This document shows positions 8,973 to 17,549 of a stretch of DNA of 64,000 bases, piece by piece (the stretch's first letter is position 1; every line of letters starts with the position of its first letter). The notes below the pieces were generated by a model, which saw only the letters and a list, made by a program, of their open reading frames with translations, was not told the origin of the DNA and did no database searches. The position numbers were made by a program, and so were the translations under genes. The DNA is from Bacteroides sp. Lineage in GTDB: Bacteria > Bacteroidota > Bacteroidia > Bacteroidales > Bacteroidaceae. The stretch covers positions 62,001 to 126,000 of the forward strand of contig JAGOOC010000002.1 in NCBI GenBank assembly GCA_017992695.1, given 5' to 3'.

Positions 8973-11111
8973 ATGGCAACATTACAGAAGATTAGAACGA
9001 AAGGACCTTTATTGGTAATCGTTATTGGCTTGGCCTTGTTTGCCTTCATCGCAGGTGATGCTTGGAAAGTTCTTCAGCCTCACCAATCACAAAATGTCGG
9101 TGAAGTAGACGGAGATGAGCTTTCAGCTCAAGACTATCAAGCATTGGTAGAAGAGTATACAGAGGTGATCAAGTTCTCCAGTGGAATGAGCGCGTTGAGC
9201 GACGATCAAACCAACCAGCTGAAAGACGAAGTATGGCGTACCTATGTGAACAACAAATTGCTGGAGAAAGAAGCCAAAAAGTTGGGAATCACTGTTTCTA
9301 ATGCCGAAATTCAAGCGATTATTGATGCAGGGGTGAATCCACTTTTGCAACAAACCCCGTTTCGTAACCCACAAACAGGTGCTTTCGACAAAGATATGTT
9401 GAAAAAGTTTCTAGTTGAATACTCGAAAATGGACAAGAAGAACATGCCGGCTCAGTATAGCGAATATTATGAGTCTATGCACAAATTCTGGTCGTTCATT
9501 CAAAAAAGCATCGTTCAAAGCCGCTTGTCAGAGAAATACCAAGCATTGGTATCAAAGGCACTCTTCTCAAATCCGATTGAAGCTGCTGCTGCTTTCGAAG
9601 CAAGAGTGAATCAAATGGACCTGCTATTGGCAGCCGTTCCCTATGCTTCGATTGTGGACTCTACTATTACGGTGAAAGAGTCTGAGTTGAAAGACCTTTA
9701 TAACAAGAAAAAGGAACAGTTCAAACAATATGTAGAGACTCGTAACATCAAATACATCGATGTGCAAGTTACTGCAAGTGCACAAGATAAAGCCGAAATA
9801 GAGAAAGAGGTAACCGAGTATACCGAGCAACTGGCCGGAACGCCTACCGATTATACATCGTTTATTCGCTCTACAGGCTCAGCGTATCCTTATGTTGACT
9901 TGTACTACAGCAAAACAGCTTTTCCGGCAGATGTAGTATCTCGTATGGATTCAGCTGCCATCGGACAAGTTTATGGCCCTTATTATAGCGCAACCGATAA
10001 CTCGATCAACTCGTTCAAAGTATTGGCTAAAACCGCTGCTTCCGACTCGATTGAGTTCCGTCAGATTCAAGTGGCTGCTGCCGATTTGGATAAAACAAAA
10101 GCGCTGACCGATAGTATCTTGACAGCCATCAAGGCTGGAGCCGATTTTACAGAGCTGGCTAAGAAATATGGTCAACCCGGAACACCAAACTGGATTTCGT
10201 CTGCGAATTACGAAAATGCACAGTTAGAAGGTGACAATGTGAAGTTCATCACGGCTGTCACTAACCTAGGCGTGAATGAATTATCAACTGTCTCTTTGGG
10301 ACAGGCCAACGTGATTCTTCAGGTGACTAATAAGAAAGGTACAAAAGACAAATACAAAGTAGCTGTGATCAAACGTCCGGTTGAATTCAGCAAGGATACG
10401 TATAGCAAAGCTTACAATGACTTCAGTCAATTCATTGCAGCTAACCCTACATTGGATAAACTTTCGGCCAATGCCGAAGAGGCTGGTTATAAACTGCTTG
10501 AAAGAAACGATTTGAACAACTTCGAACACACTATTGGTGGCATCAAAGGCACCAAGGAGGCGTTGAGATGGGCATTCTCTGCCAAGAAAAACGAAATTTC
10601 GGGCTTGTACGAGTGTGGCGACAGCGACAGAATGGTTGTTGTAGGATTAGCAGGAGTTGTAGAAGAGGGCTACCGTCCTTTAGCGTTAGTGCAAGATCAA
10701 CTTAGAGCGGAGATCATCAAAGACAAAAAGGCTGAGAAGATCATGGAAGCCATGAAGGCAGCCAACGCAACAACGATCGATCAATATAACGCCATGCCAA
10801 ACGCTGTAAGCGACTCATTGAAGCACGTTACTTTTGCTGCACCTGCTTATGTAGCTGCATTACGTAGCAGCGAACCATTGGTTGGCGCTTATGCATCTGT
10901 AGCCGAAATGGGCAAGTTGAGCGCTCCGATCAAAGGAAACGCCGGCGTGTTTGTGTTGCAAATGTATGGCAAAGACAAGTTGAATGAAACTTACGATGCA
11001 AAAGCAGAAGAAGCTACACTACAAGCTATGCACGCTCGCTTTGCAAGCCGTTTGATGAACGACCTGTATTTGAAAGGCAAAGTAAAAGATACCCGTTACT
11101 TGTTCTTCTAA
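8973..11111 (+). CDS. PpiD-like periplasmic chaperone / peptidyl-prolyl isomerase
   Basis: A 712-aa protein anchored by one N-terminal membrane helix (about residues 12-28) with a SurA_N-type chaperone domain (about 30-210), a parvulin-type (PPIC) region around residues 350-460 and a helical C-terminal part. This is the PpiD/SurA-like layout that assists proteins emerging from the Sec channel. The parvulin part is divergent, so isomerase activity is uncertain. The gene has its own 120-bp upstream gap with a near-consensus box (TATCTTCG) around 8910 and is followed by a strong terminator, so it may be a separate transcription unit. Confidence 0.85.
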   Translation: MATLQKIRTKGPLLVIVIGLALFAFIAGDAWKVLQPHQSQNVGEVDGDELSAQDYQALVEEYTEVIKFSSGMSALSDDQTNQLKDEVWRTYVNNKLLEKEAKKLGITVSNAEIQAIIDAGVNPLLQQTPFRNPQTGAFDKDMLKKFLVEYSKMDKKNMPAQYSEYYESMHKFWSFIQKSIVQSRLSEKYQALVSKALFSNPIEAAAAFEARVNQMDLLLAAVPYASIVDSTITVKESELKDLYNKKKEQFKQYVETRNIKYIDVQVTASAQDKAEIEKEVTEYTEQLAGTPTDYTSFIRSTGSAYPYVDLYYSKTAFPADVVSRMDSAAIGQVYGPYYSATDNSINSFKVLAKTAASDSIEFRQIQVAAADLDKTKALTDSILTAIKAGADFTELAKKYGQPGTPNWISSANYENAQLEGDNVKFITAVTNLGVNELSTVSLGQANVILQVTNKKGTKDKYKVAVIKRPVEFSKDTYSKAYNDFSQFIAANPTLDKLSANAEEAGYKLLERNDLNNFEHTIGGIKGTKEALRWAFSAKKNEISGLYECGDSDRMVVVGLAGVVEEGYRPLALVQDQLRAEIIKDKKAEKIMEAMKAANATTIDQYNAMPNAVSDSLKHVTFAAPAYVAALRSSEPLVGAYASVAEMGKLSAPIKGNAGVFVLQMYGKDKLNETYDAKAEEATLQAMHARFASRLMNDLYLKGKVKDTRYLFF

Positions 11112-11133
11112 GAACCATAACGTGAAAATTGAA

Positions 11134-11174
11134 TAGAAAAAGGCTGTTTCCAAAGCGGAAACAGCCTTTTTCTA
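11134..11174 (+). terminator. Intrinsic terminator after the PpiD-like gene
   Basis: Perfect 17-bp stem (11134-11150 with 11158-11174) and a 7-nt loop; the descending arm carries five T. The symmetry makes it usable from either strand. Confidence 0.85.
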
Positions 11175-11218
11175 TTAAGTTTTGGCTATTGTCTGTTCTT
11201 AAATCAACTTAATATCGC

Positions 11219-11226
11219 TACATTTG
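11219..11226 (+). promoter_or_regulatory. -7 box upstream of rlmN
   Basis: TACATTTG matches TAnnTTTG and lies 28 nt before the ATG at 11255. It places the TTG at 11240 within or next to the transcription start, which favours the ATG. Confidence 0.5.
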
Positions 11227-11254
11227 CATAAGATAACTATTGAAACCCGTAATT

Positions 11255-12289
11255 ATGTCTAAATATCCTCTCTTAGGAATGACCCTTGTGGAATTGCAAA
11301 AGATAGTAAAGAATCTGGGAATGCCCGGCTTTGCTGCTAAGCAGATTGCATCATGGTTGTATGAAAAAAAAGTAACTTCCATTGATGAAATGACTAATTT
11401 GTCACTCAAACATCGCGATTTGTTGAAAGAGGAGTATGAGGTAGGGGCAGCCGAACCGGTGGAGGCCATGCACTCGGTAGATGGCACCATCAAATACCTC
11501 TACTGTACAGGCGAGAATCAGTTTGTAGAGTCTGTCTACATCCCCGATGAAGAGCGAGCAACCCTGTGTGTCTCCTCTCAGGTAGGATGTAAAATGAACT
11601 GTAAGTTTTGTATGACAGGGAAGCAAGGCTTTGTGGCCAACCTTTCCGCCAATCAAATATTGAACCAGATAAGTTCCTTGCCAGAGCGAGACAAGCTGAC
11701 CAACGTGGTTTTTATGGGTATGGGCGAACCGCTCGATAATGTAGATGAGGTGTTGAAGACGCTTGACATTTTGACCTCCTCTTACGGTTATGGATGGAGC
11801 CCCAAACGTATCACAGTATCTACTTCGGGCTTGCGCAAAGGATTGCAACGCTTTATCGAAGAGAGCGATTGTCACTTGGCCATTAGTCTTCACTCTCCGG
11901 TACCCTCGCAACGTGCCGATTTGATGCCTGCCGAAAGGGCTTTTCCTGCAGCAGAGATGGTGGAATTGTTAAAAAACTATGATTTTAGTAAGCAACGCCG
12001 ACTTTCGTTTGAGTATATTGTTTTTAAAGGAGTCAATGATTCCTTGATTTACGCCAAAGAGTTGTTGAAGCTACTCCGTGGGCTCGACTGCCGAATGAAT
12101 CTGATTCGTTTTCATGCCATCCCCGGTGTTCAGCTCGAAGGAGCAGAACTCGAGACCATGGAGACTTTCCGAGATTATTTAACTTCTCACGGACTTTTCT
12201 CAACGATTCGTTCTTCGCGTGGAGAAGATATTTTTGCGGCTTGTGGAATGCTTTCGACTGCGAAAAAAGAAGAGGATATCAAGAATTAA
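11255..12289 (+). CDS. rlmN: 23S rRNA (adenine-2503-C2)-methyltransferase RlmN
   Basis: A 344-aa radical SAM enzyme that methylates C2 of A2503 in 23S rRNA and A37 of some tRNAs. The radical SAM cluster motif CxxxCxxC is GCKMNCKFC (Cys112, 116, 119). The C-terminal resolving Cys is in FAACGMLST, and the family motifs MGMGEPL and SLHSP are present. A frame extends back to a TTG at 11240, but ATG at 11255 gives MSKYPLLGMTL, the usual start of the family in Bacteroides. Confidence 0.95.
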   Translation: MSKYPLLGMTLVELQKIVKNLGMPGFAAKQIASWLYEKKVTSIDEMTNLSLKHRDLLKEEYEVGAAEPVEAMHSVDGTIKYLYCTGENQFVESVYIPDEERATLCVSSQVGCKMNCKFCMTGKQGFVANLSANQILNQISSLPERDKLTNVVFMGMGEPLDNVDEVLKTLDILTSSYGYGWSPKRITVSTSGLRKGLQRFIEESDCHLAISLHSPVPSQRADLMPAERAFPAAEMVELLKNYDFSKQRRLSFEYIVFKGVNDSLIYAKELLKLLRGLDCRMNLIRFHAIPGVQLEGAELETMETFRDYLTSHGLFSTIRSSRGEDIFAACGMLSTAKKEEDIKN

Positions 12290-12302
12290 AATAAGCAAGA
12301 TT

Positions 12303-13346
12303 ATGAAAAAGTATCTGTTATGCCTTAGTATGGCTCTTGTTGCACTGGCGTTTTCTGCTTGTGGCGGGAAGAAAGGTGTGTTTACGCCCACCTCTAGTGG
12401 TCGTGCGTATGAAATCCTGGTGGTCGTTAATACTCAATTGTGGGAGGCACCTGCCGGAAGAGCCTTGTTTGATGTGCTGGATACAGATGTGCCGGGGCTT
12501 CCTCAGTCCGAGCGTTCGTTCCGTATTATGTATACCGATCCGCGCAACTATGACACTACGTTGAAGCTCATCCGCAACATCATCATTGTTGATGTGCAAG
12601 ATATTTATACCAAAGGCTCCTTTAAATATGCTAGAGATGTATATGCTGCCCCACAGCTTATATTGACCATTCAAGCACCCAATGACGAAGCGTTAGAGCA
12701 GTTTGTGACGGAAAACAAGCAAACCATTATCGACTTTTTTACCCGTGCCGAAATGAACCGTCAAATCAGTCAACTCGAAAAGAAACACAGCGATTATGTG
12801 GCAACCAAGGTAAAAAGCCTATTCGACTCGGAAGTGTGGGTTCCGGCCGATCTAACGAATACGAAAGTGGGTGAGAATTTCTTCTGGGCGGGAACAAATA
12901 CAGCTACAGCCGACCAAAACTTTGTCATGTACGCTTATCCCTATACCGACAAAGATACGTTTACGAAAGCCTATTTCGTGCACAAACGAGACTCGGTAAT
13001 GAAAGCCAACATACCCGGTTCTAAAGAGGGCATGTACATGATGACCGATTCGGCATATACCGATGTGAAGCCCATTGATGTGCAAGGAGATTATGCACTC
13101 GAGGCTCGCGGGCTTTGGCGCATGAAGAACGACTTCATGGGAGGACCATTTGTTTCGCACACCCGATTAGACAAAGCAAACCAACGCGTTGTTACGGTTG
13201 AGGTTTTTGTCTATTCGCCCGATAAAATGAAACGTAACCTGATACGCATGATGGAGGCCTCGCTGTATACATTGAAACTGCCTAATGAAAAGACGCAGGC
13301 AGAGATTCCACTCGGCGTAACCAAGGAAATAGAAACAACCAAATAA
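12303..13346 (+). CDS. DUF4837 family lipoprotein
   Basis: A 347-aa protein with lipoprotein signal MKKYLLCLSMALVALAFSAC (Cys20) followed by a domain I recognise as DUF4837, seen across Bacteroidota. The domain includes GRAYEILVVVNTQLWEAP and FWAGTNTATADQNFVMYAYPY. No biochemical role is established to my knowledge. A frame extends upstream to 12219 within rlmN, but ATG 12303 gives the proper signal peptide. It lies 13 nt after rlmN and 4 nt before pdxA. Confidence 0.8.
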   Translation: MKKYLLCLSMALVALAFSACGGKKGVFTPTSSGRAYEILVVVNTQLWEAPAGRALFDVLDTDVPGLPQSERSFRIMYTDPRNYDTTLKLIRNIIIVDVQDIYTKGSFKYARDVYAAPQLILTIQAPNDEALEQFVTENKQTIIDFFTRAEMNRQISQLEKKHSDYVATKVKSLFDSEVWVPADLTNTKVGENFFWAGTNTATADQNFVMYAYPYTDKDTFTKAYFVHKRDSVMKANIPGSKEGMYMMTDSAYTDVKPIDVQGDYALEARGLWRMKNDFMGGPFVSHTRLDKANQRVVTVEVFVYSPDKMKRNLIRMMEASLYTLKLPNEKTQAEIPLGVTKEIETTK

Positions 13347-13350
13347 CGAT

Positions 13351-14445
13351 ATGGAAAATAACAAAATAAAGATTGGCATCACGCAAGGAGACATTAATGG
13401 AGTAGGGTATGAGGTGATATTGAAAACCTTCTCAGAGCCTGGAATGCTCGAACTTTGTACACCTATTATTTACGGATCGCCCAAAGTGGCCGCCTATCAC
13501 CGTAAGTCGCTCGATTTGCCAACCAACTTCAGCATCGTTAACTCGGCTTCTGAGGCAAGCGATGATCGACTGAGTGTGGTGAACTGCACCGACGACGAAG
13601 TGAAGGTAGAGTTTGCCAAGGCTGATCCTGAAGCCGGTAAAGCGGCGTTAGGCGCCTTAGAGAAGGCTATTGAGGAGTACAAGGCAGGCCTTATTGATGT
13701 GATTGTTACTGCGCCTATCAATAAACACACCATTCAGTCCGAAGGATTTGCGTTTCCCGGGCATACCGAGTATATTGAAGAGAAGCTTGGCAATGGGGCT
13801 AAATCGCTTATGATTCTAATGAAAGATGACTTCAGAGTGGCGCTAGTCACCGGTCACATTCCAGTGAGTGCCATCGCCTCTACCATCACGAAAGAGCTGA
13901 TTAAAGAGAAAATCACCCTTTTCAACCGTTCGTTGAAGTTTGACTTTGGTATAGGTGCGCCTCGCATTGCAGTGCTTGCGCTCAATCCCCATGCCGGAGA
14001 CGAAGGGCTGCTTGGGCATGAAGAGCAAACCATTATCACTCCGGCTATCGACGAGATGGTGGCGCAAGGCGTGTTGTGTTACGGACCCTATCCGGCCGAT
14101 GGCTTTATGGGATCGGGGAATTACATGCATTTTGACGGTGTACTAGCCATGTATCACGACCAAGGACTGGCTCCGTTCAAAGCCTTGGCTATGGAGCAAG
14201 GGGTGAACTATACAGCCGGGCTTCCGGTGGTGCGTACCTCTCCGGCACATGGCACAGCCTATGATATTGTCGGGAAGGGAGTAGCCTGCGAAGATTCTTT
14301 CCGTCAAGCAGTCTATGTAGCCATTGATGTGTTTCGTAACCGTCTTTTTGAGAAGGCTGCTCACGCTAACCCGTTGAGAAAACAGTATTACGAAAAGCGC
14401 GACGATAGTGATAAACTGAAGTTGGATACAGTAGACGACCAATAG
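13351..14445 (+). CDS. pdxA: 4-hydroxythreonine-4-phosphate dehydrogenase
   Basis: A 364-aa PdxA-family enzyme; the NAD-dependent oxidation of 4-phosphohydroxy-threonine feeds pyridoxal phosphate synthesis together with PdxJ. The three metal-binding His motifs are visible in order: AFPGHTEYI, ALNPHAGDEG and YHDQGLAPFK. Other family motifs are GITQGDINGVGYE at the N-terminus and PVVRTSPAHGTAYDI near the C-terminus. It begins 4 nt after the DUF4837 gene, indicating co-transcription. Confidence 0.95.
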   Translation: MENNKIKIGITQGDINGVGYEVILKTFSEPGMLELCTPIIYGSPKVAAYHRKSLDLPTNFSIVNSASEASDDRLSVVNCTDDEVKVEFAKADPEAGKAALGALEKAIEEYKAGLIDVIVTAPINKHTIQSEGFAFPGHTEYIEEKLGNGAKSLMILMKDDFRVALVTGHIPVSAIASTITKELIKEKITLFNRSLKFDFGIGAPRIAVLALNPHAGDEGLLGHEEQTIITPAIDEMVAQGVLCYGPYPADGFMGSGNYMHFDGVLAMYHDQGLAPFKALAMEQGVNYTAGLPVVRTSPAHGTAYDIVGKGVACEDSFRQAVYVAIDVFRNRLFEKAAHANPLRKQYYEKRDDSDKLKLDTVDDQ

Positions 14446-14494
14446 GGTGTGGGAAAATTCTTCCCTTTTAGCTTGTGCTATTGAAAGCTTTTTG

Positions 14495-14502
14495 TAATTT
14501 TG
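14495..14502 (+). promoter_or_regulatory. -7 box upstream of the sigma-54 activator gene
   Basis: TAATTTTG matches TAnnTTTG and lies 19 nt before the preferred ATG at 14522, in the 70-nt gap after pdxA. Confidence 0.5.
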
Positions 14503-14521
14503 TCATAGATTTAGTATGATC

Positions 14522-15760
14522 ATGACAAAAGCGGAAATTCAACAAGTTAAACTCAGATTCGGTATTATCGGTAATACGGAAGGGCTGTCTCGTGCCATTG
14601 ATGTGGCTATTCAGGTGGCACCTACCGACTTGTCTGTGCTGATTACCGGAGAAAGTGGTGTGGGCAAGGAGAGTTTCCCGCAGATTATTCACCAATATAG
14701 CCGTCGGAAACACGGACAATACATAGCGGTGAACTGTGGAGCTATTCCCGAAGGAACCATAGACTCCGAACTGTTTGGTCATGAGAAGGGTGCTTTTACG
14801 GGAGCCATTGGCGAACGCAAAGGTTATTTTGGAGAGGCCGACAAGGGAACCATCTTTTTAGATGAGGTGGGAGAGTTGCCTCTGCCTACACAAGCACGCT
14901 TGCTGCGTGTACTCGAAAGTGGAGAGTTTATAAAGGTAGGCTCTTCAAGGGTGCAGAAAACAGATGTTCGCATTGTAGCCGCTACCAATGTTAACTTGAT
15001 GCAAGCCATTGCCGATGGACGCTTTCGAGAAGATTTGTACTACCGCCTCAATACAGTGCCCATTCAGATACCGCCTTTGCGCGAGCGAGGTGAAGATGTT
15101 TTATTGCTTTTTCGCAAGTTTGCAGCAGACTTTGCCGAGAGGTATCGGATGCCATCTATTTCATTGACCGACGATGCCAAGAAGGTGCTGTTGGCCTATT
15201 CATGGCCGGGCAATGTGAGGCAACTTAAGAATATCACCGAACAGGTTTCTATCATAGAAACCAATCGAGAGATCAATGCCGCCATTCTGCAAACTTACAT
15301 CCCTGACCAAAATACGCAGCGTTTACCTGCTTTACTGTTTGGGAATAAGGATCGGAAGGGCTTTGAGAGTGAACGCGAAATACTCTATTCGGTGCTTTTT
15401 GACATGCGTCAGGAGGTGGCCGAGTTGAAAAAGATGGTGCATAATTTAATGGCCGATAAGCAAGGAATGGCTGCTTCGACACCTGCCACTTATTATGGAA
15501 ATGTTACACCGGTAGCATCATCGCCATCATCGGCTATGCCTACCATTATTCATACGGTCAAATCGTCCACTCCTCATGATGACGACATACAAGACACGGA
15601 AGAGTATGTTGAAGAGTCGTTGTCACTCGATGATCTTGAAAAAGAGATGATACGTAAAGCACTCGAGAAACATAACGGGAAGCGAAAGAGTGCAGCCAAA
15701 GACCTCAATATATCGGAACGCACCCTATACAGAAAAATAAAAGAATATGGATTGGATTAA
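14522..15760 (+). CDS. Sigma-54-dependent transcriptional activator without receiver domain
   Basis: A 412-aa bacterial enhancer-binding protein made of only the AAA+ central domain and a Fis-type helix-turn-helix. Walker A GESGVGKE is at residues 43-50, the sigma-54-contacting GAFTGA loop at 90-95, Walker B IFLDE at 111-115, and GRFREDLYYRLN carries the arginine-finger region. After a low-complexity linker the C-terminal helices read GKRKSAAKDLNISERTLYRKI. There is no N-terminal regulatory domain, so control would be by abundance, a partner protein or the linker. ATG 14516 is 6 nt upstream; 14522 gives the usual MTKAEIQQVK start. It overlaps lptE by 14 nt. Confidence 0.92.
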   Translation: MTKAEIQQVKLRFGIIGNTEGLSRAIDVAIQVAPTDLSVLITGESGVGKESFPQIIHQYSRRKHGQYIAVNCGAIPEGTIDSELFGHEKGAFTGAIGERKGYFGEADKGTIFLDEVGELPLPTQARLLRVLESGEFIKVGSSRVQKTDVRIVAATNVNLMQAIADGRFREDLYYRLNTVPIQIPPLRERGEDVLLLFRKFAADFAERYRMPSISLTDDAKKVLLAYSWPGNVRQLKNITEQVSIIETNREINAAILQTYIPDQNTQRLPALLFGNKDRKGFESEREILYSVLFDMRQEVAELKKMVHNLMADKQGMAASTPATYYGNVTPVASSPSSAMPTIIHTVKSSTPHDDDIQDTEEYVEESLSLDDLEKEMIRKALEKHNGKRKSAAKDLNISERTLYRKIKEYGLD

Positions 15761-16268
15761 TAAAATAAAACGGGTGAGTCTGCTGGTTTTTTTGCCGGTA
15801 ATAGTCATCGCTTGCAGCGTTTCTTATAAGTTTAATGGGTCATCGATTAATTACGATAAGGTGAAAACGATCTCGATTGAAAACTTTCCTATTAAATCGG
15901 AGTATGTCTATGCTCCCTTGGCTACGCGGTTCAATGAAGATCTCAAGGATATTTTCGTTCGGCAAACCCGTTTGCAGCTGGTTAAGCGGAATGCTGACTT
16001 AGAAATTGACGGAGAGATCGTTGGGTACAATCAATATAACCAATCAGTACAGGCCGATGGGTACTCTTCGGAAACGAAATTGACCTTGACGGTTAATGTA
16101 CGCTTTGTGAACAATACCAATCATACAGAGGACTTTGAACAGCAATTTACTGCTTTCCGTGTTTATCCATCCAATCAGCTATTGTCTGCCGTACAAGACA
16201 CATACATTGCCGAGATGTCTAAAGAGATTACCGATCAAATTTTTAACGCAACCGTGGCAAACTGGTAA
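15747..16268 (+). CDS. lptE: LptE-family LPS-assembly lipoprotein
   Basis: A 173-aa protein with a lipoprotein-type leader ending VIACS (Cys23) and a compact alpha/beta domain typical of Bacteroidota LptE (IENFPIKSEYVYAPLATRFNEDLKDIFVRQT, split here by strands; EIDGEIVGYNQY; TLTVNVRFVN). LptE plugs the LptD barrel during delivery of LPS to the outer surface. It overlaps the activator gene by 14 nt and precedes a TPR protein by 5 nt, so the run activator-lptE-TPR-secG looks like one operon. Confidence 0.82.
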   Translation: MDWINKIKRVSLLVFLPVIVIACSVSYKFNGSSINYDKVKTISIENFPIKSEYVYAPLATRFNEDLKDIFVRQTRLQLVKRNADLEIDGEIVGYNQYNQSVQADGYSSETKLTLTVNVRFVNNTNHTEDFEQQFTAFRVYPSNQLLSAVQDTYIAEMSKEITDQIFNATVANW

Positions 16269-16273
16269 TCTAA

Positions 16274-17071
16274 ATGACTTCTGCTAACTTTCAACAATGG
16301 ATTCAGCACCCTGAAATGCTCAATAAGGAAACCTTGTACGAACTACGTACTTGTGTGGCCCGCTACCCTTATTTTCAATCGGCACGCTTGCTTTATCTGA
16401 AAAATCTTTTCTTGCTTCACGACATCACTTTTGGTGCCGAGCTGCGCAAAACGACGCTTTATGTAGCCGATCGTCGCGCGTTGTTTTACCTCATCGAAGG
16501 AGATAAATACACTTTGCGTGCACCACGCAGTGCAAAGTCAATCTTTACGGAAGAGAAAGAGGCCGAGGAGCCGGGATTTGACCGAACACTTTCGCTGATC
16601 GATGCTTTCCTGTCGACTGTTCCCGAAGAATTATCGCTACAAAAAAGCCTGGACTACAGCACAGACTATACGACCTATCTTTTACACGAGGACGATCTAT
16701 ACGAGTCGGACGAGACATTGGAATCGCCTCAATTGCGTGGGCAAGCCTTGATCGATGGATTCATCGAAATGAGCGGCAGTGAATCGGTTTCGCTACGGAT
16801 GAAACCCTTAGAAAGGGATGCAACGCATGCTACAGCGGCAGACGAAACCACGACCGAAGAATCGATAATAGATGTAACCCATCTCGAAGAGGATGAAGAT
16901 GATAGCTGTTTTACCGAAACATTAGCTAAAATATATGTAAAACAGCAACGATATTCTAAAGCTCTTGAAATTATTAAAAAATTAAGTTTGAAATATCCAA
17001 AAAAAAATGGTTACTTTGCAGACCAAATAAGATTTTTGGAGAAATTGATTATTAACGCTAAATCAAAATAA
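16274..17071 (+). CDS. TPR-like protein of unknown function
   Basis: A 265-aa protein without signal peptide, so probably cytoplasmic. The N-terminal half is helical (LYELRTCVARYPYFQSARLL), the middle is acidic and likely disordered, and the C-terminus has one clear TPR-like unit (FTETLAKIYVKQQRYSKAL, then IIKKLSLKYPKKNGYFADQI). It sits between lptE and secG with 4-5 nt gaps in what appears a conserved Bacteroides order. Function is not known. Confidence 0.75.
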   Translation: MTSANFQQWIQHPEMLNKETLYELRTCVARYPYFQSARLLYLKNLFLLHDITFGAELRKTTLYVADRRALFYLIEGDKYTLRAPRSAKSIFTEEKEAEEPGFDRTLSLIDAFLSTVPEELSLQKSLDYSTDYTTYLLHEDDLYESDETLESPQLRGQALIDGFIEMSGSESVSLRMKPLERDATHATAADETTTEESIIDVTHLEEDEDDSCFTETLAKIYVKQQRYSKALEIIKKLSLKYPKKNGYFADQIRFLEKLIINAKSK

Positions 17072-17075
17072 TAAA

Positions 17076-17435
17076 ATGTACGTATTATTAATTGTCTTAA
17101 TGGTTATTGCAGCCATATTGATGTGCTTCATCGTATTGATTCAGAACTCTAAAGGAGGGGGTCTTTCATCGGGCTTTTCATCATCCAATGCAATTATGGG
17201 TGTGCGCAAAACGACTGACTTCTTAGAAAAAGCAACTTGGGGATTAGCTGCATTCATGGTTGTAATGAGTATTGCTACTGCTTATGTCATTCCAACTGCT
17301 TCTAAAGCACAAGATGTGATCATGGAACAAGCTCAACAGGAAGAGGCCACCAACCCGTATAACATGCCTCAGGGTACTACTGCACCGGGTGCTGAAACAA
17401 CAACTCCTGCTGCTGAATCTGATTCTGCAAATTAA
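17076..17435 (+). CDS. secG: Preprotein translocase subunit SecG
   Basis: A 119-aa SecG-family protein with two membrane helices (about residues 1-22 and 52-72) separated by the conserved cytoplasmic loop LIQNSKGGGLSSGF. SecG stabilises SecYE and assists SecA-driven export. The tail is Ala/Thr/Glu-rich and low-complexity, longer than in E. coli. A strong terminator follows, closing the operon. Confidence 0.93.
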   Translation: MYVLLIVLMVIAAILMCFIVLIQNSKGGGLSSGFSSSNAIMGVRKTTDFLEKATWGLAAFMVVMSIATAYVIPTASKAQDVIMEQAQQEEATNPYNMPQGTTAPGAETTTPAAESDSAN

Positions 17436-17464
17436 GATGCTACTTCCACATAACGAAATAGTAT

Positions 17465-17515
17465 AACAACTATGGCTGCAACCCTTTACCATAAAGGTTT
17501 GCAGCCATAGTTGTT
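17465..17515 (+). terminator. Terminator after secG
   Basis: Arms of about 24 nt (17465-17488 and 17492-17515) pair with one mismatch around a very short loop. The T-rich stretch is short (TTGTTT), so this may act as a processing or terminator stem. Confidence 0.7.
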
Positions 17516-17549
17516 TAAAACACAAACTTCTATATAACTGATAACTGAT

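Noticed and set aside
11240..11254. TTG at 11240 as the rlmN start
   Set aside because: It lies only 14 nt beyond the -7 box and adds five residues not typical of the family; ATG 11255 fits better.
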